A stretch of DNA of 64,000 nt from Bog-473 sp035552095 (GTDB taxonomy: Bacteria; Actinomycetota; Acidimicrobiia; Acidimicrobiales; RAAP-2). Shown here piece by piece: positions 18,397 to 26,299 of the stretch. The position numbers and the translations under genes were made by a program. Numbering within the stretch: the stretch's first letter is position 1; the number at the start of each line of letters is the position of its first letter. The stretch spans positions 5,126 to 69,125 of the forward strand of contig DASZMA010000062.1 in NCBI GenBank assembly GCA_035552095.1, in the 5' to 3' direction. The notes under the pieces were generated by a model. It saw only the letters and a program-made list of their open reading frames with translations, made no database searches and was not told the DNA's origin.

Positions 18397-18669
18397 TCAG
18401 TCCCCGGTGGTGGGATCGATGACCTGACCGATCTGGGACACCTTGTCGGCCGGGAAGCCGCCGCAGCGAGCGTGCTCGAAAATGATGTCCTCGTCCGGGG
18501 CGATGTAGACGCAGTACAACTTGTCATCGGTGGTGTAGCTGTGCAGCCACTGGATCTGAGGCCCGAGGTCGCACAGGACCTGGTTGGACTTCTGGCTGAC
18601 CTCGCGCAATTCGGTCGGCGACATGCTCCCGAGTCCGGGGATCTCCCGCTCAATCATAAACTTCGGCAT
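18397..18669 (-). CDS. DUF4242 small protein (nickel/SCO4226-like)
   Basis: 90 residues from ATG 18669, preceded on the minus strand by GAGGAG. MPKFMIEREIPGLGSMSP, a central WLHSYTTDDKLYCVYIAPDE strand pair and HARCGGFPADKVSQI match DUF4242, a ferredoxin-like fold in actinobacteria; the Streptomyces member SCO4226 binds nickel. The exact role is unknown. It shares a short divergent promoter region with a TetR gene, which is the obvious regulator. Confidence 0.8.
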   Translation of the reverse strand: MPKFMIEREIPGLGSMSPTELREVSQKSNQVLCDLGPQIQWLHSYTTDDKLYCVYIAPDEDIIFEHARCGGFPADKVSQIGQVIDPTTGD

Positions 18670-18687
18670 CGTGCACTCCTCACGTTC

Positions 18688-18724
18688 CATACTGAGAGTA
18701 TCTCTCTCACCTACCATTAGTATG
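18688..18724. promoter_or_regulatory. divergent promoter/operator between DUF4242 and tetR genes
   Basis: CATACT at 18688-18693 and AGTATG at 18719-18724 are complementary, and between them lies a perfect 5-3-5 palindrome GAGAG-TAT-CTCTC (18694-18706). TAGTAT at 18718-18723 is 6 nt from the tetR ATG and can serve as its -10 box. A TetR dimer bound here would cover both promoters, so mutual control of DUF4242 and tetR is likely. Binding is inferred. Confidence 0.5.
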
Positions 18725-18729
18725 GCAGT

Positions 18730-19362
18730 ATGCGTACCGTGAGTATGAATGTCAAGGAGAAAGATAGGAAAGACAAGCGGGTGGCCCAAGGGGAGGCCAC
18801 CAGGGCCGCCCTGCTTGAGGCGGCGCGGGACCTCTTTGGGCGGCAGGGCTACGTCGAGACGTCCAACGACGAGATCGTGGCCCAGGCCGGGGTCACCAAA
18901 GGTGCGCTCTACCACCACTTCCGGGGGAAGGAAGACCTGTTTCGGGTCGTCTTCGAGCAGGTGCAGCACGAGGTGTCGGACAAGGCGGTGGCCGAGTTCC
19001 TGCGGCCCGACTCCTGGGATGCGCTCATTCGGGGCTGCGCGTTGTGGATCGATTCCCACCTCGACCCTGCGGTGCGCCGGATCGTGCTGCACGACGCCCG
19101 GGCCGTACTTGGGTGGGAGGACGTGCGGGCCATTGAGAACCGCTTCGGCGCCGTGGCCCTCCGGGGCGCCATGCGCAAGGCCGTGCACGCCGGGGTGCTG
19201 ACCGAGCAGCCCCTCCGGCCCCTGTCCCTGCTGCTCCTCGGTGCGCTGCGAGAAGGGTGCCTCTACATCGCCGACGCACCCGACCCCGCCCTGGCCCGGA
19301 AAGAGGTGAACGCGCTGGTCACCGGGATGTTGTCGGCTTTCCGGGTTCAGCCCACCTCGTAG
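18730..19362 (+). CDS. TetR family regulator
   Basis: 210 residues from ATG 18730 (leaderless position relative to TAGTAT); ATG 18745 is an alternative. The N-terminal HTH (ATRAALLEAARDLFGRQGYV, VTKGALYHHFRGKEDLF) is typical of TetR, followed by a helical ligand domain ending GMLSAFRVQPTS. The last 20 codons recur in degraded form at 20354-20413, about 1 kb downstream. The probable targets are its own gene and the divergent DUF4242 gene. Confidence 0.9.
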   Translation: MRTVSMNVKEKDRKDKRVAQGEATRAALLEAARDLFGRQGYVETSNDEIVAQAGVTKGALYHHFRGKEDLFRVVFEQVQHEVSDKAVAEFLRPDSWDALIRGCALWIDSHLDPAVRRIVLHDARAVLGWEDVRAIENRFGAVALRGAMRKAVHAGVLTEQPLRPLSLLLLGALREGCLYIADAPDPALARKEVNALVTGMLSAFRVQPTS

Positions 19363-19442
19363 ACCTTCGGGAGCAGGGCCGTATTCGTCGGCTGTCGCGG
19401 ACGGCTCGACACCAATCGGGTGCCTGTAGTGAACTTCGATTC

Positions 19443-19907
19443 ATGACCAAAAGGCAAGAGATCTTCCGTGACATCGCCGCTTCGCCCGAGAGTGTCTATG
19501 CCGTCATCTCTGACGTGACACGCATGGGCGAGTGGTCGGAGGAATGCCATGCCTGCCAGTGGCACGAGGGGTACGACGGTCCTGTCGTCGGCGCTACCTT
19601 CGACGGCCACAATAGGAACGGCGAGCATCAATGGACCACGCAGGGCAAGGTCGTCATGGGCGACCCTGGGCGGGAATTTGCTTTTGAGTGCTCCATGATG
19701 GATTTCCACTACTCGACCTGGGGGTACAGCATTGAGCCGACCGAGTCGGGATGCCGAGTGACCGAGTGGAATGAGGACCTGCGGCCCGAGTCCGTCATGG
19801 AGTTCAGCCAGCAGACCTCTGGTGTTGACGACCGGGCCGAGCGAAACCGTCAGACCATGGTCGCCACTTTGGCCCGCCTCGCCGAGTTCGCTGAGAAGTC
19901 TCATTAG
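19443..19907 (+). CDS. SRPBCC (START-like) family protein
   Basis: 154 residues. KRQEIFRDIAASPESVYAVISDVTRMGEWS is the standard first strand and helix of polyketide-cyclase/SRPBCC proteins, which bind hydrophobic ligands in a helix-grip cavity. WTTQGKVVMGDPGREFAFEC and YSIEPTESGCRVTEW continue the sheet. The ligand and role are unknown. It sits with an F420-type enzyme gene 10 nt downstream, and the pair lies between an intact tetR gene and a remnant of a second tetR 3' end. Confidence 0.8.
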   Translation: MTKRQEIFRDIAASPESVYAVISDVTRMGEWSEECHACQWHEGYDGPVVGATFDGHNRNGEHQWTTQGKVVMGDPGREFAFECSMMDFHYSTWGYSIEPTESGCRVTEWNEDLRPESVMEFSQQTSGVDDRAERNRQTMVATLARLAEFAEKSH

Positions 19908-19917
19908 GCTTCCGCTC

Positions 19918-20352
19918 ATGCCTTCGGACCGTGCCCTCAAAACCATGAATCGTGTACATCGGGTATTGCTAGGTGCTTCGGGTGGACGGATCGGCTGGCA
20001 GTTCTCCGGGATGCCGGTGCTGGAGTTGACCACGACCGGCCGCAAGAGCGGTCAGGCGCGCACGACCATGCTCACGTCGCCATACCAGGAGGATTCCACC
20101 ATGGTGGTTGTGGCATCCCGGGGCGGCGACGATACCAATCCCGCCTGGTTCCTCAACCTCCGGGACGACCCGAAGGTGATGGTCAAACTTGGTCCCAAGC
20201 CGCCGGCATCCATGATCGCCACGATTGCCGATGCCGAAGAACGGGCACGAATCTGGCCGATCATCGCCGGCAAGCACCGCAACTACGCCGGCTATCAGCG
20301 CAAGACCGACCGGGAGATCCCGCTCGTACTGCTCCGACCAGCGGGAGACTGA
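19918..20352 (+). CDS. deazaflavin (F420)-dependent nitroreductase family protein
   Basis: 144 residues. The family hallmark VLELTTTGRKSGQARTTML, with its Arg-Lys-Ser loop binding the F420 phosphate, is present, followed by WFLNLRDDPKVMVKLG and a C-terminal Tyr-containing helix KHRNYAGYQRKT. These DDN-type split-barrel enzymes reduce quinones or nitro compounds with F420H2 at the membrane or in the cytoplasm. It follows the SRPBCC gene by 10 nt and is probably co-transcribed. Presence of this family implies that the organism makes F420. Confidence 0.88.
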   Translation: MPSDRALKTMNRVHRVLLGASGGRIGWQFSGMPVLELTTTGRKSGQARTTMLTSPYQEDSTMVVVASRGGDDTNPAWFLNLRDDPKVMVKLGPKPPASMIATIADAEERARIWPIIAGKHRNYAGYQRKTDREIPLVLLRPAGD

Positions 20353-20353
20353 A

Positions 20354-20413
20354 GAGGGCAACGCGCACATCGCCGGCATGTTGTCGGCTTTTCGGGTCCC
20401 GTCGACCCCGTAG
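20354..20413 (+). pseudogene. remnant of a tetR 3' end (duplicate of 19303-19362)
   Basis: This 60-nt stretch, read in frame to a TAG at 20411-20413, gives EEGNAHIAGMLSAFRVPSTP. It aligns with the C-terminus of the TetR protein at 18730-19362 (KEVNALVTGMLSAFRVQPTS), and the DNA shares ATGTTGTCGGCTTT exactly plus a similar tail beyond the stop (GTAGGACTTCGGGA against GTAGACCTTCGGGA). No start codon or upstream tetR body is present. It is the fossil of a duplicated or recombined tetR end that brackets the SRPBCC/F420 gene pair. Confidence 0.6.
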
Positions 20414-20456
20414 GACTTCGGGACGAACACTGGCTGACGCATGCCAGCATGGGCCA

Positions 20457-20657
20457 ATGAGGCTGGCTCAATGTGATGAGTGCAAGCGCCAGGAGGAACT
20501 GGCCCGGTTCAACGACGCCCCCCACTCGTGGTTCTTCGTGCGCCAGGAGTTCGACCGGGAGTTCGAGGACCGCTTCTGGCAGTTTTGCTCAGTGAGTTGC
20601 GTCGCCTCGTTCTTCGCGTTGCGGGAGATGGCCCCTCCCACCCCCAATACCGATTGA
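20457..20657 (+). CDS. small putative zinc-ribbon protein
   Basis: 66 residues with two cysteine pairs, CDEC at 6-9 and CSVSC near 44-48, in the pattern of a small zinc ribbon, and aromatic residues between them (SWFFVRQEF). I do not recognise a named family. Codon use matches its neighbours and the Cys spacing argues for a real gene. It stands alone, 46 nt before the padR gene's start. Function unknown. Confidence 0.55.
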   Translation: MRLAQCDECKRQEELARFNDAPHSWFFVRQEFDREFEDRFWQFCSVSCVASFFALREMAPPTPNTD

Positions 20658-20668
20658 CCCAGTCCCTC

Positions 20669-20704
20669 TTGCATACTCGGTTAACCCGTATATAATGGTT
20701 ACCA
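20669..20704 (+). promoter_or_regulatory. near-consensus sigma-A promoter and operator of padR, leaderless
   Basis: TTGCAT (20669-20674), a 16-bp spacer and TATAAT (20691-20696) form an almost ideal housekeeping promoter, rare in this GC-rich window. The padR ATG at 20704 is 7 nt after the -10 box, so the mRNA is leaderless. A perfect palindrome GGTTAACC (20679-20686) in the spacer and GGTTACC (20698-20704) after the -10 are candidate half-sites for PadR autorepression. Confidence 0.7.
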
Positions 20705-21033
20705 TGGTATCCGAACTCCGTGAGCCCACGTATCTGGTGCTCACCGCGCTGGCCGACCGGCCGCTCCACGGCTACGCCATCATCGGCGAGGTCACGAAGA
20801 TCACCAAGGGCCAGGTGACGCTGCGGGCCGGCTCGCTCTACGGGACCCTCGACCGCCTGGTGGACGAGGGCCTGGTCAGCGTGTCCGGCGAGGAGGTGGT
20901 CGACGGTCGACTGCGCCGCTACTACACGCTGACCGAGCGCGGTACCGCCTCGCTGACCGCCTACGCGACCCGCATGGTGTCCGTGTCGACCGAAGCGCTG
21001 CGGCGCCTGAGCGCGATCCCGAGGTTCGCATGA
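20704..21033 (+). CDS. PadR family transcriptional regulator
   Basis: 109 residues from ATG 20704. The ATG at 20695 lies inside the -10 box and is rejected. The winged helix is clear: LREPTYLVLTALADRPLHGYAI, GSLYGTLDRLVDEGLV and RRYYTLTERG. Short PadR proteins of this class repress small operons of membrane or efflux proteins. Its stop overlaps the start of a membrane-protein gene (ATGA), so regulator and target are probably in one autoregulated unit. Confidence 0.9.
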   Translation: MVSELREPTYLVLTALADRPLHGYAIIGEVTKITKGQVTLRAGSLYGTLDRLVDEGLVSVSGEEVVDGRLRRYYTLTERGTASLTAYATRMVSVSTEALRRLSAIPRFA

Positions 21034-22001
21034 CCGCTCTGGAGGCTCACTACAAACGGCTCTTGCAGCTCTACCCGGCGGCGTACCGCCAGCAACGGGG
21101 CGACGAGATCCTGGCCACCCTGGTCGAATCGGCCGACCCCGAACGCGAACGGCCAACGTTCGGCGACACGGTCGACCTGGTGGGCCATGCCCTGCGCCTG
21201 CGCTTGGCCATCGGGGAGCAGCAGCCGATCGGACGTCTCTTCGTCGTGGTCGGCCCGAGCCAACTCGTCATGGCTTCGCTGATGTCGATGATCGCCATCT
21301 ACTTCGGTGAGTGGCGACCGTTCGCCGCCTGGCCCTGGGTCTCTCCGGGCCACATGGGGCCGTTCTTCACCGCCGGCCCCATCGTCTACTTCGCCTGGAT
21401 CCTGGCCGGACTCTCGCTGCTCATCGATCGACCGCGGTTCACCCGGGCCCTGGTCGGGTTGAGCATGGCCCTTACGGCGGTGCTGGTGCCTTTCGGCCAC
21501 CTCTTCTCCTTGGGCCGGCCGTCCATGTTCTTCCTCTTGTTCCTGGTCGCCCTGGGTCTCCCGTATGTGGCCGTGCCGCACCAGGGTTCAGTGTGGAGCG
21601 CCAGCCAGCCGTGGCAGAAGGCCTTGTTGGTCCTGCCGTTCCTCCCCGCCGCCTTTATTGTGCTGGGGGTCGCCCGGTCCGGTTCCACCGGGTTGGACCC
21701 TGGGACCTACTTCTACCGAGTTGCCCTCAACGGCGTGGTCCCATGGATCGCCTGGTCCGTCACCGGCGCCGTCGTCCTGTCCGTTTTCAGCCTGGCCGTC
21801 AGTCGCCGACTCGCCGGCGCCACCGTCGCACTGCTCGCTCTTCCGTGGTTGGTCCTGTGGTTCGGCAATCACTTCGCCGCCTACGTCTCGGCCCGAACCG
21901 CCATGGGGGGCTTCGTCCTGACCGGCCTGCTCTTGCTCATCCTGGCCAAGTTCGCCACGACGGTGCGCAGCAATGTCCTGGAGGAAGCGGGCGCAAGCTG
22001 A
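21030..22001 (+). CDS. PadR-linked integral membrane protein
   Basis: 323 residues overlapping padR by 4 nt. A cytoplasmic N-terminus with the motif LQLYPAAYRQQRGDEILATLVE is followed by about eight membrane helices from residue 70 to 315. This YPxxYRxxxGDE head is typical of membrane proteins encoded next to PadR regulators in actinobacteria; the function is unknown, perhaps envelope-stress sensing or small-molecule transport. The PadR pairing is its only functional clue. Confidence 0.75.
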   Translation: MTALEAHYKRLLQLYPAAYRQQRGDEILATLVESADPERERPTFGDTVDLVGHALRLRLAIGEQQPIGRLFVVVGPSQLVMASLMSMIAIYFGEWRPFAAWPWVSPGHMGPFFTAGPIVYFAWILAGLSLLIDRPRFTRALVGLSMALTAVLVPFGHLFSLGRPSMFFLLFLVALGLPYVAVPHQGSVWSASQPWQKALLVLPFLPAAFIVLGVARSGSTGLDPGTYFYRVALNGVVPWIAWSVTGAVVLSVFSLAVSRRLAGATVALLALPWLVLWFGNHFAAYVSARTAMGGFVLTGLLLLILAKFATTVRSNVLEEAGAS

Positions 22002-22038
22002 GCGGGTAGGCAGGCCCAGGCCCGGTAGGCCCCGACCA

Positions 22039-22953
22039 TCACCGCACCAGGGGCAGTGACAGATCCCAGAGTCGCTCGGCATTGGCCGGGCTGAGTGCCC
22101 ACGGGGCCATGCCCCCACCGAACATCACCGGCTCGGTGACAACCTCGGCCTCATGGCAGTCCTCGAAATAGCGGCCGCCGATGCCTTCGAGGAGAGGAGA
22201 AGTGGCGACGAGTACCGACGTCGCGGCGCCCTGCTCGGGGGTCTTACGCATTTCGACGGGAGTCTGCAATCCGCCGGTGTGCCTCTGCAGGTTGGTGGCG
22301 ATGGCGCCTGGATGGACAGCGTTGGCGTAAATGCCTTCGTCGGACCAGCGCCGCGTGGCCTCGACGGCCAGCAGCACATTGGCCGACTTGGACTGCCCGT
22401 AGGCGGACCAGGGGTCGTACGGCCGGTCTCGGTAGTCCAGATCTTCGAAGACCACCGGCGACAGAAAGTGTCCGTTTGAGCTCAAGGAGACAACCCGAGC
22501 GCCGGACGCGGCGGACAGAGCGGCGTGCAGCCTCGTGGTCAGGGCGAAGTGTCCTAGATAATTGGTGCCGAACTGCAGCTCGTGCCCTTGGGCCGTTCGC
22601 TCCAGTTTTGGCACGGCCATGATCCCGGCGTTGTTGATCAGGAGGTGCAGCGGGCCGTCCCATGCGGCCGAGAAGGCCTTCACCGAGGCTAGGTCGGCCA
22701 GGTCCAGGTGGGCGGCGCGCACGTCCGGGTTGCCGCTCGCCGTCGCGATGTCGGCCGCCACTCTCGCCCCGGCGACCACGTCGCGCCCGGCCAGGGTGAC
22801 CGAGGCGCCGGCGCCGGCCAAGGCCCGAGCCGTCTCGGTGCCGATACCTGACGCGCCTCCGGTGGCGATGGCCTGACGCCCCGAGAGGTCGATACCGGCG
22901 ATTACCTCGGTCGCGGTGGATGAGAACCCGAACGGGGTGGTGATGAGGTCCAT
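22039..22953 (-). CDS. short-chain dehydrogenase/reductase, retinol-dehydrogenase-like
   Basis: 304 residues from ATG 22953. Rossmann loop ATGGASGIGTETARAL, NNAG at about 114-117, active-site Ser in SLSSNGH and catalytic Tyr/Lys in YGQSKSAN are complete. The long C-terminal region resembles WW-domain oxidoreductase/retinol dehydrogenase-like SDRs acting on lipophilic alcohols. It is the last of four minus-strand genes starting with the acyl-CoA carboxylase. The substrate is unknown. Confidence 0.87.
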   Translation of the reverse strand: MDLITTPFGFSSTATEVIAGIDLSGRQAIATGGASGIGTETARALAGAGASVTLAGRDVVAGARVAADIATASGNPDVRAAHLDLADLASVKAFSAAWDGPLHLLINNAGIMAVPKLERTAQGHELQFGTNYLGHFALTTRLHAALSAASGARVVSLSSNGHFLSPVVFEDLDYRDRPYDPWSAYGQSKSANVLLAVEATRRWSDEGIYANAVHPGAIATNLQRHTGGLQTPVEMRKTPEQGAATSVLVATSPLLEGIGGRYFEDCHEAEVVTEPVMFGGGMAPWALSPANAERLWDLSLPLVR

Positions 22954-22966
22954 GGCGCCTGAGCCT

Positions 22967-22998
22967 ATGGACGGATGGACGGATGGACGGATGGACGG
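22967..22998. repeat. four tandem copies of an 8-bp unit ATGGACGG
   Basis: Exact tandem copies of ATGGACGG fill 22967-22998, just upstream of the SDR start (minus strand) and downstream of the ABM gene stop. Such perfect short repeats are prone to slippage, so copy number may vary between strains and alter spacing in the mRNA leader of the SDR gene. Confidence 0.8.
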
Positions 22999-23008
22999 CC
23001 GACAGCCC

Positions 23009-23317
23009 TTACGCCGTGGCCACCGTCTCGAAGTGCTCCACCACCGGGAAGGGGTCGTAGAAGTGGTGCAGCAGGGCCCGCCACTCCTGGTAGGCCTCCG
23101 AGCCGCGGAAGCCCTCGGTGTGGGCTTCAAGCGACTCCCACTCGACCAGGAGCAGGAAAGTGCTGGGCTGCTCCAGTCCGCGTTGCACCCGCAAGGAGAT
23201 GAACCCGGGACTGGCGGCGATGATCGCCTTGGCCCGGTCCATGGTCTCAATGAACTCGGCCTCCTGCCCGGGGATGACCGGGAGGATGGCGTGCTCGGTG
23301 ACCGGGTGGCCCGGCAT
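23009..23317 (-). CDS. ABM (antibiotic biosynthesis monooxygenase) domain protein
   Basis: 102 residues with one ferredoxin-like ABM fold: ILPVIPGQEAEFIETMDRAK, SPGFISLRVQRG, TFLLLVEWESLEAH and a C-terminal FYDPFPVVEHFE. Such dimers act as small cofactor-free oxygenases or heme-handling proteins; many are uncharacterised. Its start overlaps the M20 stop by one base (TGATG), so it is translated with the upstream gene. Confidence 0.8.
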   Translation of the reverse strand: MPGHPVTEHAILPVIPGQEAEFIETMDRAKAIIAASPGFISLRVQRGLEQPSTFLLLVEWESLEAHTEGFRGSEAYQEWRALLHHFYDPFPVVEHFETVATA

Positions 23318-24480
23318 CAGGCGCTGAGCAGCCGTTCCCGGAGGGCCGGATCGGTGGCGGCGTCAATGGCGGTCCAGGCCAGCGCCAGCGCGCCGTCGCG
23401 CACCGCGGCGTCGGCCGACGGCGTGATGCAGGCGGCGGCGAAGGCGTGCTGGTGGTTCACGGCGCCCCCCGACTCAATGCCGATGAGCGGGTGGATGGTG
23501 GGCACGGCCAGCGACACGTTGGCCATGTCGGTGGAGAGCGTGGGTCGGGGCACGCCGGCGTCGTCGGCCTCGAAGGTACGGCCGAGGGCCTCGGCGTTGA
23601 GGCGGTAGGCACCGAGGAGGCCGTCATCGGCTTCCATGTGGGAGTAGACGGGCGAGAGCGCCTCGTAGGTGACGGTGCAGCCGGTGGCCAGGGCCCCGGC
23701 CTCGAAGCAGGCCCGGAGGCGCGGCTCGAGTGCACCGAGCCCCTGGATGGTCCGGGAGCGCGCCATGTAGCGCCCGGTCACCGCGGCCGGGATCACGTTG
23801 GCCGCGCCACCGCCCTGGGTGATCACGCCGTGGACCTGGTCGCCGGGGGGCAGCTGCTGGCGCAGCAGGCCGAGGGCCACCTGGGAGATCGTCATCGCAT
23901 CGAGCGCGTTGACCCCTTCCCAGGGCGCGGCCGAAGCGTGGGCCTCCCGCCCGGCGAAGCGCACGTCGAAATGGGAGACGGCCAGGCACTCGGCGGTCAG
24001 GCGCTCGGTCGGCCAGGGGTGGACCATCATGGCGGCGTGGACGCCGGCGAAGGCGCCCTGGTCGAGCATGAGGATCTTGCCGCCGCCGCCCTCTTCGGCC
24101 GGCGTGCCCAGCACCCGGACCTGCACGCCGATCTGGTCGGCCACGGCGGCCAGGGCCAGCCCGGCGCCGACGGCGGTGGCCGCGATGATGTTGTGCCCGC
24201 AGGCATGGCCCACGTCGGGCAGGGCGTCGTACTCGGCGCACACCGCCACCACCAGGTCGCCCGACCCGGCCCGGGACTCGAGCGCGGTGGCAACCTCGTA
24301 GACGCCCTCGGTGACGTCCAGGCCGCCGGCGCGCAGGGCGCCGGCCACCGCGCTGGCCGAGCGGGTCTCGTGGAAGCAGAGCTCGGGGGTGGCGTGGACC
24401 GAGTGGCTCAGGGCGACCAGATCGGGCAGGTGCTGCTCAATGACGGCCGCGGCCGCCTCCTTGGCGGCGGTGCGCTCCAT
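23317..24480 (-). CDS. M20D amidohydrolase (AbgB/aminoacylase-like)
   Basis: 387 residues from ATG 24480; a TTG at 24492 is less likely because it overlaps the previous gene. Metal-site motifs of M20D enzymes are visible: CAEYDALPDVGHACGHN, GTPAEEGGGGK and a C-terminal GGAVNHQHAF. Relatives hydrolyse p-aminobenzoyl-glutamate or N-acyl amino acids. It begins 4 nt after the carboxylase stop, so it shares an operon with the acyl-CoA carboxylase subunit, an unusual pairing with no evident pathway. Confidence 0.87.
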   Translation of the reverse strand: MERTAAKEAAAAVIEQHLPDLVALSHSVHATPELCFHETRSASAVAGALRAGGLDVTEGVYEVATALESRAGSGDLVVAVCAEYDALPDVGHACGHNIIAATAVGAGLALAAVADQIGVQVRVLGTPAEEGGGGKILMLDQGAFAGVHAAMMVHPWPTERLTAECLAVSHFDVRFAGREAHASAAPWEGVNALDAMTISQVALGLLRQQLPPGDQVHGVITQGGGAANVIPAAVTGRYMARSRTIQGLGALEPRLRACFEAGALATGCTVTYEALSPVYSHMEADDGLLGAYRLNAEALGRTFEADDAGVPRPTLSTDMANVSLAVPTIHPLIGIESGGAVNHQHAFAAACITPSADAAVRDGALALAWTAIDAATDPALRERLLSA

Positions 24481-24484
24481 CGCG

Positions 24485-26251
24485 CTACTCAATCACAGCC
24501 ACGATGTCGCCGGCGCCGACCGAGTCGCCCGCGCTGACCCGCACCTCTTTGATGACGCCGTCCTTCTCGGCGGCCACCGCGTTCTCCATCTTCATGGCCT
24601 CGAGCAGGCAGATGGTCTGGCCCACCTCGACCTTGTCGCCCACGGCGACCAGGACCTTGACGATGGTGCCCTGCATGGGCACGGCCACGTCGCCCGAGCC
24701 GGTGCCCCCGGCGGCGGCCGAGGCGGCCCGCTTGGGTCGGGCCGGGCCGCGGGCCACCGAGGCCGGGCCCAGTCCCAGATCGGGCACCCAGAGCTTCAGG
24801 GCGAAGCGTCGACCGTCGACCTCGGCCGTCACGTCGCGCTGCACGGTGGGGATCTCGTCGTCGACCGGCACCGGGGGGGCGGCCTCCACCGGGTCGACGG
24901 TCAACCCGCTCAGGTCGAGCGTGTTCTCGACCCAGTTGGTGGAGTGGGTGGCGGCGGCGAAGTCGGGATGGCTCAAGATGATGACGTCGGCCGGAATGGT
25001 GGTGGCGATGCCGGTGATGTGGGTCTCGTCCAGCGCCCGCAGCATGCGCCGCCGGGCCGACTCGCGGTCGCCGGCCCACACGATGAGCTTGGCCACCAGG
25101 TTGTCGTAGTACTGCGAGACGGTGTCGCCGGATTCGTAACCGGCATCGAGCCGGACGCCCGGCCCCGAGGGGGCGGTGAACTTGGTGATGGTGCCCGGCG
25201 ACGGCGAGAAGCGGCCGCCGCTGGGGTCCTCGGCGTTGATGCGCACCTCAATGGCGTGCCCGTTGCGCTGGACCTCGTCCTGGGTGAAGTCGATGGCCTC
25301 CCCCGAGGCGATGCGGATCTGCCAGGCCACCAGGTCGAGCCCGGTGACCAGCTCGGTCACCGGGTGCTCCACCTGGAGCCGCGTGTTCATCTCCAGGAAG
25401 AAGAACTCACCGTCCTGGTACAGGAACTCGACCGTGCCGGCGTTGTAGTAGCCGCACGCCTCTGACACCTTGACGGCGGCCGCCCCCATGGCCTGGCGCA
25501 CCTCGTCGGGGAAGTCCGGCGCCGGGCTCTCCTCCACCAGCTTCTGGTGGCGCCGCTGGGCCGAGCAGTCGCGCTCGCCCAGCCACAGGGTGTTCCCGTG
25601 CTGGTCGCCCAGGACCTGCATCTCGACGTGGCGGGGCCAGCTCAGGTAGCGCTCGACGTAGATCTCGGGGCGGCCGAAGTAGGCCTGCGCTTCGCGGGCG
25701 GCCGACTCCATCGCCTCGGCGGCTTCGGCGGCGGACTCCACCACCTTCATGCCCCGGCCGCCACCGCCGTAGGCGGCCTTGATGGCCAGTGGCCAGCCGG
25801 CCTCCTCGCCGAAGGCGATCACCTCGTCGGGCGAGGTCAGCGGCTCCGAGCGACCGGGCACGCCCTGCACGCCGGCCTTCTCGGCCGCGATGCGCGAGCT
25901 GATCTTGTCGCCCATGACCTCAATGGCCTCGGGCGGGGGACCGATGAAGGTCACGCCGCGCTCGGTGATAGCCCGGGCGAAGTCGGTGTTCTCCGAGAAG
26001 AAGCCGTACCCGGGGTGGACCCCGTCCGCCCCGCTCTTCTCAATGGCGTCGAGGATGGCCGCGGTGTTGAGGTAGCTGTCGGCCGCCGTCTCGCCGCCCA
26101 GGGCGTAGGCCTCGTCGGCCATGCGGACGTGGAGGGCTTCCCGATCGAGGGTGGAGTACACGGCGACGGTGGCGATGCCCATCTCGCGGCAGGTCCGGAT
26201 GACCCGGACGGCAATTTCGCCGCGGTTGGCGATGAGGATCTTCTTGAGCAC
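24485..26251 (-). CDS. accA: acetyl/propionyl-CoA carboxylase alpha subunit (biotin carboxylase + BCCP)
   Basis: 588 residues from GTG 26251 (VLKKILIANRGEIAVRVIRT). Order: biotin carboxylase N-domain, ATP-grasp with the glycine loop YGGGGRGMKVV, C-domain, then a biotinyl domain whose Lys554 in LLEAMKMENAV carries biotin. This is the usual actinobacterial acyl-CoA carboxylase alpha chain, which carboxylates acetyl- or propionyl-CoA with a separate beta chain (not in the window). With the mutase and epimerase at the left end, a propionyl-CoA pathway is plausible. birA diverges 48 bp away. The symbol follows actinobacterial usage. Confidence 0.93.
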   Translation of the reverse strand: MLKKILIANRGEIAVRVIRTCREMGIATVAVYSTLDREALHVRMADEAYALGGETAADSYLNTAAILDAIEKSGADGVHPGYGFFSENTDFARAITERGVTFIGPPPEAIEVMGDKISSRIAAEKAGVQGVPGRSEPLTSPDEVIAFGEEAGWPLAIKAAYGGGGRGMKVVESAAEAAEAMESAAREAQAYFGRPEIYVERYLSWPRHVEMQVLGDQHGNTLWLGERDCSAQRRHQKLVEESPAPDFPDEVRQAMGAAAVKVSEACGYYNAGTVEFLYQDGEFFFLEMNTRLQVEHPVTELVTGLDLVAWQIRIASGEAIDFTQDEVQRNGHAIEVRINAEDPSGGRFSPSPGTITKFTAPSGPGVRLDAGYESGDTVSQYYDNLVAKLIVWAGDRESARRRMLRALDETHITGIATTIPADVIILSHPDFAAATHSTNWVENTLDLSGLTVDPVEAAPPVPVDDEIPTVQRDVTAEVDGRRFALKLWVPDLGLGPASVARGPARPKRAASAAAGGTGSGDVAVPMQGTIVKVLVAVGDKVEVGQTICLLEAMKMENAVAAEKDGVIKEVRVSAGDSVGAGDIVAVIE

Positions 26252-26299
26252 GCTGCGCCTTTCGATTCTGAAGCGGGTGTTCAGAATTGCACGGACTCT

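Noticed and set aside
20695..20703. ATG at 20695 as padR start
   Set aside because: It lies inside the TATAAT -10 box; transcription would begin after it, and ATG 20704 is the leaderless start.
22967..22998. CRISPR array
   Set aside because: The unit is 8 bp with no spacers; the 34-nt array at 48829 also lacks unique spacers and cas genes.
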